Position numbers and translations under genes: made by a program | Source of the DNA: CAJWPI01 sp964635015 | GTDB lineage: Bacteria > Pseudomonadota > Gammaproteobacteria > Magnimaribacterales > Magnimaribacteraceae | Direction of reading: 5' to 3' | Length of the DNA stretch: 10,058 bases | NCBI GenBank assembly: GCA_964635015.1 | Contig: CAZWMS010000040.1 | Location: 1 to 10,058, forward strand | Shown here: in pieces, positions 1 to 6,581 of the stretch | Position numbering within the stretch: the first letter of the stretch is position 1 | Layout of the letters: every line of letters starts with the position of its first letter | The notes under the pieces: generated by a model | What the model was told of the DNA's origin: nothing | Seen by the model: only the letters and a program-made list of their open reading frames with translations | The model's database searches: none

Positions 1-213
1 TACTTTCTTGTTAGTTAGAGTAGTCGAAAGAGTTGTGTCAACTACATTTTCAGCTTTAGCTTTTATTTCCACTGTGGGATCTAAATCTGTTCTTTTGAAA
101 ATAATTCCTGTATCAGGGGGGGCAGGTTTAAGTACCAGAGATATAGGGTCTCCACTATGCAATCCAACTCCAAACGCTTTTATGGAGTTAGTGAGTGTAC
201 GTTGTGGTAACAT
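1..213 (-). CDS. lpxC: UDP-3-O-acyl-N-acetylglucosamine deacetylase LpxC, N-terminal 71 residues (cut by window edge)
   Basis: LpxC is the zinc-dependent cytoplasmic deacetylase that performs the committed step of lipid A synthesis. The minus-strand frame starts with ATG at 213-211 and stays open to base 1. It shows family signatures: QRTLTNSIKAFGVGLHSG (residues 4-21), then LKPAPPDTGIIFKRTDLDP (28-46) and TTLSTTL near the end. This matches my memory of proteobacterial LpxC N-termini (QRTLK..., GVGLHSG, RPAP.NTG, RRTDL). The zinc-binding histidines lie beyond the visible part, so catalysis cannot be judged. The start is one base after the rlmB stop, so the gene is probably cotranscribed with and translationally coupled to rnr-rlmB. 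A purine-rich AAAGAAG lies about 20 bases upstream, too far for a good ribosome binding site. The opposite strand is open here too, but that frame resembles nothing. lpxC usually follows ftsZ in gammaproteobacteria, so this position is unusual. Confidence 0.93.
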   Translation of the reverse strand, partial: MLPQRTLTNSIKAFGVGLHSGDPISLVLKPAPPDTGIIFKRTDLDPTVEIKAKAENVVDTTLSTTLTNKKV

Positions 214-214
214 T

Positions 215-988
215 TTAATGTATTAAATTTTCTTCTTTAGATTTATTATTTTGTCTTAAATATTCGAAAAGCAAAATACCTGATGATACAGATAAGTTTA
301 AGCTTTCTATCTCTCCCGGCATTGGAATGGAGATTAAATTTTCACAATTCTTAGCTGTTAATAGTTTTAATCCCCTTTCTTCGGAGCCTATCACAAAAGC
401 AACATCACCAGATAAGCTAATATCATCATAACTTGCTTTAGAGGATTTATCTGCTCCCAAGACTTTTACCCCGCTTTGCTTCAAAAAATTAATTGTTCTT
501 ACAAGATTTACGACAACAACGAAAGGGATAAGTTCAGATCCACCGCAAGAAACTTTCCTTGCTGCCGCTGTAAGGTGACAAGCCCTATTTTTTGGAACTA
601 TAACAGCATCTACTCCAGCTGCACTTGCATTCCTTAAGCAAGCCCCTACATTATGGGGATCAGTCACATGATCAAGTACTAAGAATAGCTTTTTTTTCTT
701 TCTTTTCATGACCTCATAAAGGAAAGATTCTTTTTCTTCTAGTCTTTTTTTACATAAAATTGCAGCACCCTGATGAACTTCTTTTGGTAAATTTTTTAAA
801 AAAAATTCCTTGTTTTGGAAGGATGTTTTAATTTTTTTTGATTTAGCTAAATCGGTTAGTTTTTTTATACGGACATTTGATTTACAGCTCAGAATGTACA
901 GTTCAATCACTGAGTTAGGTCTTTTCTTTATAATTGCGTTAATAGGATTTAATCCTGTAACAATTTCCAGATTTTTATCAACTTTCAC
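215..988 (-). CDS. rlmB: 23S rRNA (guanosine-2'-O-)-methyltransferase RlmB (SpoU/TrmH family)
   Basis: RlmB methylates the 2'-O of a conserved 23S rRNA guanosine (Gm2251 in E. coli) using S-adenosylmethionine. The 257-residue protein has an N-terminal SpoU substrate-binding domain (about 8-82, including VHQGAAILCK at 71-80) and a SPOUT knot domain (about 101-246). Motif 1 is LDHVTDPHNVGACLRNA at 105-121, with N113 and R119 in the usual places. Motif 2 is VIGSEERGL at 199-207. Motif 3 is ISIPMPGEIESLNLSVSSG at 219-237. Length matches the family (about 245-260). The start is GTG, overlapping the rnr stop as GTGA (985-988), which indicates translational coupling. The rnr-rlmB pair is common in gammaproteobacteria and supports RlmB over other SpoU paralogues such as TrmH. 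The N-terminus is lysine-rich, in keeping with the AT-rich genome. Confidence 0.95.
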   Translation of the reverse strand: MKVDKNLEIVTGLNPINAIIKKRPNSVIELYILSCKSNVRIKKLTDLAKSKKIKTSFQNKEFFLKNLPKEVHQGAAILCKKRLEEKESFLYEVMKRKKKKLFLVLDHVTDPHNVGACLRNASAAGVDAVIVPKNRACHLTAAARKVSCGGSELIPFVVVVNLVRTINFLKQSGVKVLGADKSSKASYDDISLSGDVAFVIGSEERGLKLLTAKNCENLISIPMPGEIESLNLSVSSGILLFEYLRQNNKSKEENLIH

Positions 989-2955
989 TTATTTATTTTC
1001 AAATCTATTTGATGAGATAAAACGTCCACTCTATTTATTTTTACAGATAGCCTATCCCCAATTTGGTAGGAGTGTCCAGAATTCCTATTTACTAGAGACT
1101 TGGATGCAGCTTCAAATTCGTAAAAACCTCTTTTTGGGAAATGTTTTACATGACAAAGACCTTCGATATTTAAATCTTCAAGCAAGACAAATAAACCAAA
1201 ATCAGTAACAGACGACACTCTGCCAATAAAGTTATTCCCTAAATTATTTAATGCACATTCACACTTTAAAGTATCAATAGAGTCTCTTGTTGCCTTCTCA
1301 GCTATTCTTTCAGAATGGGAAGCCTCTGCTGAGATCTTTTCTAACTCTATTTGATCATAAGAGTTTTCTTTTATCTTAGGTCTCTTGTTTTTAATTTTTT
1401 TTATACTAATGAATCCATTCCCACTTTCTTTAATAAGAGATTTTATTGTTCTATGAACTACTAAATCAGGGTACCTTCTAATTGGAGAAGTAAAGTGTGT
1501 ATAAGCCTTGTATGCCAGCGCAAAGTGCCCTGACCCTTTACTTGAATAACAGGCAAGGCTTAATGATTGTAGAATTTGCATGGATATTGTTTCTCTTTCT
1601 TCCTTACTTTTTGTAAGACTTATCACTTTAGAAAAATCTTCTACTTTTATATTTCCTTTTAAATTTATATTAAATCCTTTTGTTCTAAGAAAATTTTCTA
1701 AGTCTGCAACCTTAGTTGATTCTGGTTTTGGATGAACTCTAAATATAGAAGGAAGCATAGATTCTTTAAGAAGTTCAGCCGCGCATATATTAGCAACTAA
1801 CATGCATTCTTCAATTACCATCTGTGCCTTGTTTCGATCAGTAACCACGAACTTTGTAACTTTGCCCTTTTTAAATAGTGGTATTTTTGAAGGTACATCT
1901 AACTCTAGAGCACCTCTTTTTTCTTTATTTAATTTTAAGAGTTTAAAGATAGTGTTTATGTTCTCCAGGGAATCAGAATAAAGATTATTGAAATTATTTC
2001 TTTCAAATGAACTCGATATTTTTTCATAGGTCAATCTTGCTTTGGAATTTATTTTTGCTTCAAAAAAAAGAGCATCGATAATATTGCCTTTTTTGTTTAA
2101 TTTAATCTTACAAACTAAACAATCTTTATCCTCATTAGGGCTCAAGGAGCATAATTCATTACTAATTTTCTCTGGTAACATTGGAATCACTTTTTTATGA
2201 AAATAAATTGAAGTACCTCTTTTCCTAGCTTCATTATCTATAGAGCTATTTAACTTAACGTAATGAGAAACATCTGCAATTGCTACATACAAATTAAAGT
2301 TTCCTTTTGTGTCCTTTTCAGCATAAACAGCATCGTCAAAATCTTTGGCATTTTTTCCATCTATTGTTACAAAGCTTTTATCAGTTAAATCTTCTCTTTG
2401 ATTCTTATTTTTTTTTACTTCTTTAATTATTTTTTTTAACTCCCTAATAATGGATTTTCCCCAGTTCGTTCTAAGTTGAAACTTTGAGATGGCTATCTCA
2501 TTCGCTTTTCTTTCCAGATCATCTTCATTGAAAAAGTAAGAGATGAAACCTTTAGCGGATCTATTTTTGTTAGCCTGACTAGATAAAATTATTTTAGCAA
2601 TGTTATTTTTTAATTCGGTCTTAGGAATTTTTCCTTGAATTTTGATAGCAGAGTACCTCCCTAGTCCCACAGGTATAGCCTTGTAGTGATTACCAGATTT
2701 AATCACTTTGCCAATAAAGTCTTTTGTATTACTAGAGATAATTTTTTCTATTACTGCCCATCCTCTAGTAGTTATTGAACACTCTACTTCATCTCCTGGA
2801 AAAGCCTTGTAAATTTCTCTATTTGAGATCTTATAAGATCTAGACGAAGATTCATCAAATATGCTAAATTTGTTGTTTCTTAATTTCATTAAAATTCCAA
2901 CAATTTTATAGTGGTTCCTTGCTTGTTTTCTCAAATAAGTCTTTTTTGAATTCAT
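985..2955 (-). CDS. rnr: Ribonuclease R (RNase II/R family 3'-5' exoribonuclease), compact form
   Basis: This is a processive hydrolytic 3'-5' exoribonuclease that degrades structured RNA and takes part in rRNA and mRNA quality control. The 656 residues contain OB-fold cold-shock-like domains (about 17-135), the RNB catalytic domain (about 190-515) and a C-terminal S1 domain (about 574-655, with GRVSSVTDFGLFVLLED at 578-594). The magnesium-binding aspartates are D199, D205, D207 and D208 in TIDGKNAKDFDD. The conserved HFTSPIRRYPDLVVHR is at 487-502. E. coli RNase R has about 813 residues. This protein lacks the N-terminal helix-turn-helix region and the lysine-rich tail after S1, so it is a trimmed version. 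RNase II is possible, but the linkage to rlmB and the RRYPDL signature favour RNase R. The ATG at 2955-2953 has no Shine-Dalgarno sequence (ATCCCTACA precedes it). A TAAAAT at 2969-2974 is a possible -10 that would give a very short leader. Confidence 0.93.
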   Translation of the reverse strand: MNSKKTYLRKQARNHYKIVGILMKLRNNKFSIFDESSSRSYKISNREIYKAFPGDEVECSITTRGWAVIEKIISSNTKDFIGKVIKSGNHYKAIPVGLGRYSAIKIQGKIPKTELKNNIAKIILSSQANKNRSAKGFISYFFNEDDLERKANEIAISKFQLRTNWGKSIIRELKKIIKEVKKNKNQREDLTDKSFVTIDGKNAKDFDDAVYAEKDTKGNFNLYVAIADVSHYVKLNSSIDNEARKRGTSIYFHKKVIPMLPEKISNELCSLSPNEDKDCLVCKIKLNKKGNIIDALFFEAKINSKARLTYEKISSSFERNNFNNLYSDSLENINTIFKLLKLNKEKRGALELDVPSKIPLFKKGKVTKFVVTDRNKAQMVIEECMLVANICAAELLKESMLPSIFRVHPKPESTKVADLENFLRTKGFNINLKGNIKVEDFSKVISLTKSKEERETISMQILQSLSLACYSSKGSGHFALAYKAYTHFTSPIRRYPDLVVHRTIKSLIKESGNGFISIKKIKNKRPKIKENSYDQIELEKISAEASHSERIAEKATRDSIDTLKCECALNNLGNNFIGRVSSVTDFGLFVLLEDLNIEGLCHVKHFPKRGFYEFEAASKSLVNRNSGHSYQIGDRLSVKINRVDVLSHQIDLKINK

Positions 2956-3048
2956 TGTAGGGATAAAATTTTAGAAGGATGATTAGTTGATATATAAAGT
3001 TTTTAAAGAGAAATTTTAATAAAGATTAAAGAATCCAATTAATTAGAC

Positions 3049-3103
3049 TGGATTTGGAGATTGGATTTGAACCAACGACCGGTTGATTACAAATCAACTG
3101 CTC
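3049..3103 (-). pseudogene. tRNA-Thr 3' fragment, direct repeat of the intact tRNA-Thr at 5287-5362
   Basis: This 55-base stretch matches 5287-5341, the part of tRNA-Thr from the 3' strand of the D stem to the terminal CCA, at 49 of 55 positions in the same orientation. The T arm (GTTGG, TTCAAAT, CCAAT), the anticodon loop TTTGTAA and the final CCA are all present. No 5' tRNA half follows: upstream of GAGCAG the sequence becomes unrelated AT-rich DNA, with no D-stem GCTC and no acceptor partner, so it cannot fold as a tRNA. Two differences (C to T and G to A) are paired in the anticodon stem, which therefore remains intact. A 3'-end duplicate in direct orientation is the usual footprint of integration into a tRNA gene, but an unequal tRNA duplication is also possible. 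Confidence 0.8.
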
Positions 3104-3360
3104 CAAGAAGTCATTTAAACATAAATCCCTAATTTATCTATCTTCCAGACTTTCTAAACCATGTTTACTTTAAGTTCGCTTCTCCCAAATCAGGGTTTTA
3201 GCTTTCTATAGTTTTTCTTTTTTCACCAAATTAACCTTTTGGCTAGCTACAGGCTCTCTTTACTAAATGGGAGCTGAATAAAATAGTTTGGTATAGTTAG
3301 AAAATGAAGAAGAAATTGCTCTGAATAATGAACTCAAGTTTGTTATTGGTATTAATTTCC
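3104..3360. other. Intergenic stretch without recognisable gene
   Basis: This lies between the tRNA-Thr fragment and the aminotransferase stop codon. I scanned both strands. The longest start-to-stop frames are about 15 codons and show no family resemblance. There is no clear hairpin followed by a T-run to end the aminotransferase transcript. A wobble-rich 7-bp stem on the plus strand near 3251-3274 (GGCTCTC with GGGAGCT) is the only structure seen, and it is weak. If the region is an old integration, this stretch may be decayed element DNA. Confidence 0.4.
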
Positions 3361-4587
3361 TCATAAATTCTTTTTTAAAGTTGTAAAAGCTTCTCTAGCT
3401 ACCTGAACTATGGTGGCTAAATCTTCTTCAGAATGAGCAGTTGAGACAAAATGATTATGGTATCCCAACATATAGATTCCGCGCTTTACACATTCGTCTA
3501 TCCAAGAGAAATGTACTTTTGTTTCCACCTCAGCTATTCGAAAATAAGGCATAGATGCAACTCCAGAAACAATAAATTTATATCCAAATTCATCAGCCAC
3601 CTTGATTAAAGAACTTTTTAATTTCTTTCCATAGTCATTCATCTTATTAGCCGCATCAGACTTCTTTAGCTCTAAAAGAGTAGCTTTTGCCGCTGCCATA
3701 GGTGGAGCACTGAAAAACTGGGTTCCTGTGAAATAAACTTCTTCCGCTGCTTCTTTAAGCTTACTGGTACCCACTAAAGCTGAAAGAGGATAACCGTTAG
3801 CAATTGCCTTACCAAAACAGATGAGATCCGGGGTAAAACCATAAGCTACATTTGACCCTGCAAGGTTAATTCTAAAACCAGCTCGAACATCATCCACTAT
3901 GAGAACTATGTCGTTCTGTTTACATAAAGCAGATACTTTCTGCCAATACCCCTCTTTTGGAAGTTCATTATCTCTAAATACTGGATGGTTGTATGGAGAA
4001 GAAATAAAACAAGCTATTTCTTGGGAGTTTTTGACTAGAAGTTCTTCAAAAGATTCTAAATCATTCCACTCGACGGTTAGAACATGATCGGCATCTGAAG
4101 AGATTGTCCCTGGGCGACCTTTTTCTTGCATCCAAGGTGAAGCTCCATGATAGCCATCACGAATTTTTACTATCTTTTGTTTTCCTGTCGCTGCCCTTGA
4201 GATCATGACTGCTAGATTAGTACTATCACTCCCATTTTTACCAAAAAGGGCCCACTCAGCGGCATCAACCATTTCTACCAAAGTAGTTGCTAAATCAACC
4301 ATAATAGGTGAAGCAAGGCTAACAGTGTTGCCCAGATCATATTGAGACCTAGCTGCCTCATCAACTTCTGGATGGTTATAACCTAAAATTGCTGGACCAT
4401 AAGCACACATAAGATCAACATATTTGTTGTCATCAACATCCCAAAAATGCGCTCCTTGGGATCTAGAAAAAAATACGGGGCCTGAATCTCTTATAGCATA
4501 CTTGTAGTGCCCAAAAACTCCTCCTGGAATAACCTCTTTAGCACTTTCTAATAATTGGTGTGATTTCTTTGTTTTATAAACACTCAT
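3361..4587 (-). CDS. Class-III PLP-dependent aminotransferase, glutamate-1-semialdehyde aminomutase (HemL-like) superfamily
   Basis: This is a fold-type I pyridoxal-phosphate enzyme of 408 residues. The Schiff-base lysine is K260 in FGKAIANGYPLSALVG (258-273). The cofactor-contacting aspartate lies in LIVDDVRAGFR (229-239). The phosphate-loop region is GKNGSDSTNLAV (116-127), followed by RAATGKQKIVKIRDGYHG (131-148). The N-terminal part has IPGGVFG (20-26) and WDVDDNKYVDLMCAYGP (49-65), typical of the HemL-like branch. HemL itself has NSGTEA and DEV.TGFR at these sites; here they are GSDST and DDVRAGF. The protein therefore probably belongs to the group that transaminates keto-sugars or other surface-glycan precursors rather than tetrapyrrole precursors; the substrate is unknown. 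It appears full length with normal base composition. It lies 30 bases downstream of a decayed methyltransferase and may have shared its transcript. No Shine-Dalgarno sequence precedes the ATG; an AGGGG lies about 25 bases upstream. Confidence 0.88.
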   Translation of the reverse strand: MSVYKTKKSHQLLESAKEVIPGGVFGHYKYAIRDSGPVFFSRSQGAHFWDVDDNKYVDLMCAYGPAILGYNHPEVDEAARSQYDLGNTVSLASPIMVDLATTLVEMVDAAEWALFGKNGSDSTNLAVMISRAATGKQKIVKIRDGYHGASPWMQEKGRPGTISSDADHVLTVEWNDLESFEELLVKNSQEIACFISSPYNHPVFRDNELPKEGYWQKVSALCKQNDIVLIVDDVRAGFRINLAGSNVAYGFTPDLICFGKAIANGYPLSALVGTSKLKEAAEEVYFTGTQFFSAPPMAAAKATLLELKKSDAANKMNDYGKKLKSSLIKVADEFGYKFIVSGVASMPYFRIAEVETKVHFSWIDECVKRGIYMLGYHNHFVSTAHSEEDLATIVQVAREAFTTLKKNL

Positions 4588-4617
4588 AATCTAACTATAC
4601 AAAGACAACCCCTACTT

Positions 4618-5191
4618 TTACAAACTTGCTTCAAACATTAAGTAATAATCCTTAGAAGGAATTGGTTCCTTGTCTGTTAAACCAGAAAATATTTTCACTT
4701 CTGAAAACCCAACTGATTTAAGAATTAACTCCACCTCATTCTTTAGGTAAATATTAAGTCTTATTTGGCGTTGTTCTTTTGCTACCAGTATTTTGTTTTT
4801 GTATTGTTCTACTCTTATTTCTCTAATGTAATATTGTTCTGTCAGATTAAACTCTAGGATCCTTGTTTGTAAACTAAGACTAGTTTTATCTGCTAAATCA
4901 CGAAAATCAGGTTTACTCCATTTAGATGGTAAATTTATTTGGGATTCTTCAGAGAATTCCCCTTTGTTGGAGTTATTACTGGGTAAATAGAAATCAAATA
5001 TAAACTTACCTCCAGAAATTAAATGTTCCTTAAGCCGTTTCAAACCTTTAAGGTCTTCTTCACGAGTTGTACCAACACCAAAAAACCCCACAACTTATGA
5101 TGGTTTTGTACTCAGAGTCCAGGTCAAGTTCGTGTGTGGGTGCTCCTGTACGGCACCTATCGAGGGTAAATGAAGTGTGTTCTGTGGTTGA
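4618..5191 (-). pseudogene. SAM-dependent methyltransferase, 5'-truncated and frameshifted remnant
   Basis: The intact-looking frame (4618-5091) has 157 codons and no good start: the only starter is a GTG two codons after a stop. It encodes the C-terminal half of a class I methyltransferase, with FFGVGTTREEDLKGLKRLKE followed by GGKFIFDFYLP (28-38) and C-terminal beta-strand regions ending SKDYYLMFEA. Upstream, another frame reads GAPTHELDLDSEYKTIISCGVF, which joins seamlessly to GVGTTREEDLK if one base is removed from the run of six A's at 5080-5085 (plus strand). This restores the usual DTIIS.GVFG motif-II region. That upstream frame hits a stop at 5194-5192, and the SAM-binding motif I (G.GTG type) is absent. 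The gene thus has both a frameshift and a lost 5' third. A functional 157-residue protein is unlikely. The upstream part is richer in GC than its surroundings. Confidence 0.75.
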
Positions 5192-5205
5192 CTACTGGTT
5201 GACTA
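5185..5205. repeat. Tandem 10-bp direct repeat, 11-bp period
   Basis: TGGTTGACTA occurs perfectly at 5185-5194 and again at 5196-5205, separated by one C. The 11-bp period is about one helical turn, the spacing expected of binding sites for a protein that occupies one face of DNA. It lies about 82 bases from the 3' end of tRNA-Thr, in a GC-richer block. Tyrosine integrases often bind short direct repeats at such a distance from a tRNA attachment core, so an old arm-site is one reading. Chance duplication inside a decaying gene is another. Confidence 0.6.
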
Positions 5206-5286
5206 AATGGGAAATTACGTAGATGTTCGAGGTATGTCTCTTAAAAAAGAAAGCCCTGAAACACTTATTTAACAAGGCTATCAAGC

Positions 5287-5362
5287 TGGAGCTGGCGATT
5301 GGATTCGAACCAACGACCGGCTGATTACAAATCAGCTGCTCTACCAACTGAGCTACGCCAGC
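5287..5362 (-). tRNA. tRNA-Thr (anticodon UGU)
   Basis: This is a complete 76-base tRNA with CCA encoded. The acceptor stem is GCTGGCG (5362-5356) paired with CGCCAGC, discriminator T, then CCA at 5289-5287. The D arm is GCTC AGTTGGTA GAGC. The anticodon arm is GCTGA TTTGTAA TCAGC with anticodon TGT. The T arm is GTTGG TTCGAAT CCAAT. All stems pair, with one G-T wobble at the base of the T stem. It reads ACA and probably ACG threonine codons. It is transcribed away from the epimerase gene towards the methyltransferase remnant. No clear terminator follows the CCA. Its 3' two thirds are duplicated at 3049-3103. Confidence 0.97.
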
Positions 5363-5388
5363 ACCTTTTCCTATTAACTTTTGAGCTA

Positions 5389-5394
5389 GTTATA
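5389..5394 (-). promoter_or_regulatory. Possible -10 element for tRNA-Thr
   Basis: TATAAC (minus strand) lies 26 bases upstream of the mature tRNA 5' end, so transcription would begin about 20 bases before the tRNA. No convincing -35 hexamer lies 16-18 bases further upstream, so the call is tentative. Confidence 0.35.
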
Positions 5395-5395
5395 C

Positions 5396-5425
5396 TTCAT
5401 TCATTTTATTGAAATAATATATAAT
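5396..5425 (+). promoter_or_regulatory. Possible promoter for the sugar cassette
   Basis: A perfect TATAAT (5420-5425) lies on the plus strand with a poor -35 (TTCATT, 5396-5401) at an 18-base spacing. It would give a leader of about 170 bases before the epimerase ATG. A second TATATT at 5577-5582 is closer to the gene but lacks a well-spaced -35. The rest of 5363-5600 is AT-rich and has no coding signal. Confidence 0.35.
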
Positions 5426-5600
5426 TCTCACTACATGAGTATAGATCTTAAAGGTATTTTTAATATTTAGAAATTAAAACCCTTTTTTGAAATTAACTTT
5501 CGTCATACAATTAACTTCTATTTAAAGAAATTAAATTGAAATTTCTTATTTTTGAGTAGTCATTGTTTTTCTTAACTATATTCTTTGAATTTATGAAACT

Positions 5601-6578
5601 ATGAAATCACTTGTTACTGGTGGTGCAGGATTTATAGGTAGTCATTTAGTAGAGAGCCTATTGAATCAAGGTGATGAAGTAGTAGTTCTAGATAATTTTA
5701 GTACGGGAAGAAAGCAAAATTTGACTAAAATTATTGATAAATTAACTTTATTAAAAGTTGATGTATCCTCTCCTGGTGAATGGTATAAATATTTTAATGG
5801 TGTTTCTAGAGTTTTTCATTTAGCAGCACTAGCTGATATAGTTCCTTCCATTGAAGATCCAGAGTCTTACTATAATGCTAATGTTAATGGAACTTTTAAT
5901 GTTATGCAGGCTTCAAAAGAATACAATGTTGCAAAAGTGATATATTCAGCCTCTTCTTCTTGCTATGGAATTCCTGATATATTCCCTACCCCAGAAACTG
6001 CAGACATAAGACCTCAGTACCCTTATGCATTAACGAAATATTTAGGAGAACAGATAGTTTTGCATTGGAGTAAGGTTTATAAAGTTCCTTCGATCTCTGC
6101 AAGATTTTTTAACGTATATGGACCTAGATCAAGAACATCAGGGACTTATGGAGCAGTATTTGGTGTCTTTTTAGCTCAAAAATTAAATAATAAACCCTTT
6201 ACTGTTGTTGGAGATGGAACCCAAACTCGAGACTTTACATATGTAACTGACATAGTTGATGCTCTCTTACTGGCTTCAGAAAGTAAATTAGATAATGAGG
6301 TAATAAACTTGGGTTCTGATAATACTTATAGTGTAAATAGTCTAGTAGACCTTCTTGAGGGAGAAAAAATTTATATTGCTAAAAGACCTGGAGAACCAGA
6401 TTGTACTTGGGCAGATATTTCTAAGGCTAAGGACTTATTAAATTGGCAACCTAAAGTTACTTTACAGGAAGGGGTAAAAAAACTCTTAGATAACATAGAC
6501 TATTGGAAAGATGCACCAGTATGGGATGAAAAATCTATTTCAGTAGCAACAAAAAAGTGGTTTGATTATTTGGATTAA
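5601..6578 (+). CDS. NAD-dependent sugar-nucleotide epimerase/dehydratase (extended SDR)
   Basis: This 325-residue extended short-chain dehydrogenase acts on nucleotide sugars in the cytoplasm. It has the Rossmann glycine motif VTGGAGFIGSHL (5-16), the acidic cofactor residue in VVLDNFSTGR (28-37, D31), FHLAALADI (72-80), the catalytic serines in SASSSCYG (116-123) and the YxxxK pair Y142/K146 in YPYALTK. It also has ARFFNVYGPR (167-176) and the substrate-side motif GDGTQTRDFTYVTDIVDA (204-221). These features fit the UDP-glucose/UDP-GlcNAc 4-epimerase group, and ALAD..PSIEDP is common there. Because it is adjacent to HldE- and GmhA-like genes, a heptose-nucleotide epimerase role is also possible, but it does not look like E. 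coli HldD. Three bases separate it from the next gene, so the two form an operon. The start is the second ATG of ATGAAACTATGAAA, since the first is closed at once by TGA. No clear Shine-Dalgarno sequence is present. Confidence 0.9.
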   Translation: MKSLVTGGAGFIGSHLVESLLNQGDEVVVLDNFSTGRKQNLTKIIDKLTLLKVDVSSPGEWYKYFNGVSRVFHLAALADIVPSIEDPESYYNANVNGTFNVMQASKEYNVAKVIYSASSSCYGIPDIFPTPETADIRPQYPYALTKYLGEQIVLHWSKVYKVPSISARFFNVYGPRSRTSGTYGAVFGVFLAQKLNNKPFTVVGDGTQTRDFTYVTDIVDALLLASESKLDNEVINLGSDNTYSVNSLVDLLEGEKIYIAKRPGEPDCTWADISKAKDLLNWQPKVTLQEGVKKLLDNIDYWKDAPVWDEKSISVATKKWFDYLD

Positions 6579-6581
6579 GTA

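Noticed and set aside
8..226. Plus-strand open frame of 72 codons
   Set aside because: It resembles no family and lies antisense to a minus-strand frame with clear LpxC signatures.
810..1208. Plus-strand open frame of 132 codons
   Set aside because: It is antisense to the conserved start of rlmB and the S1 domain of rnr; its phenylalanine/leucine-rich translation reflects lysine-rich coding on the other strand.
3251..3274. Hairpin as a terminator
   Set aside because: The 7-bp stem depends on two G-T wobbles on the plus strand, where no gene ends, and fails to pair on the minus strand where one does.
3899..4087. Plus-strand open frame of 62 codons
   Set aside because: It is a shadow of the aminotransferase coding strand with no family resemblance.
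3361..4587. Annotation as HemL (tetrapyrrole synthesis)
   Set aside because: The superfamily matches, but the HemL-typical NSGTEA and DEV.TGFR motifs are replaced by GSDST and DDVRAGF, and the neighbours are sugar-modification genes.
5080..5085. Programmed ribosomal frameshift at the six-A/six-T run
   Set aside because: The upstream frame is closed by a stop within about 36 codons and lacks the SAM-binding motif, so shifting would not yield a working enzyme. Decay is simpler.
5097..5222. Plus-strand 41-codon frame in the GC-richer block
   Set aside because: It lies antisense to the methyltransferase remnant, whose minus-strand frames give recognisable family sequence.
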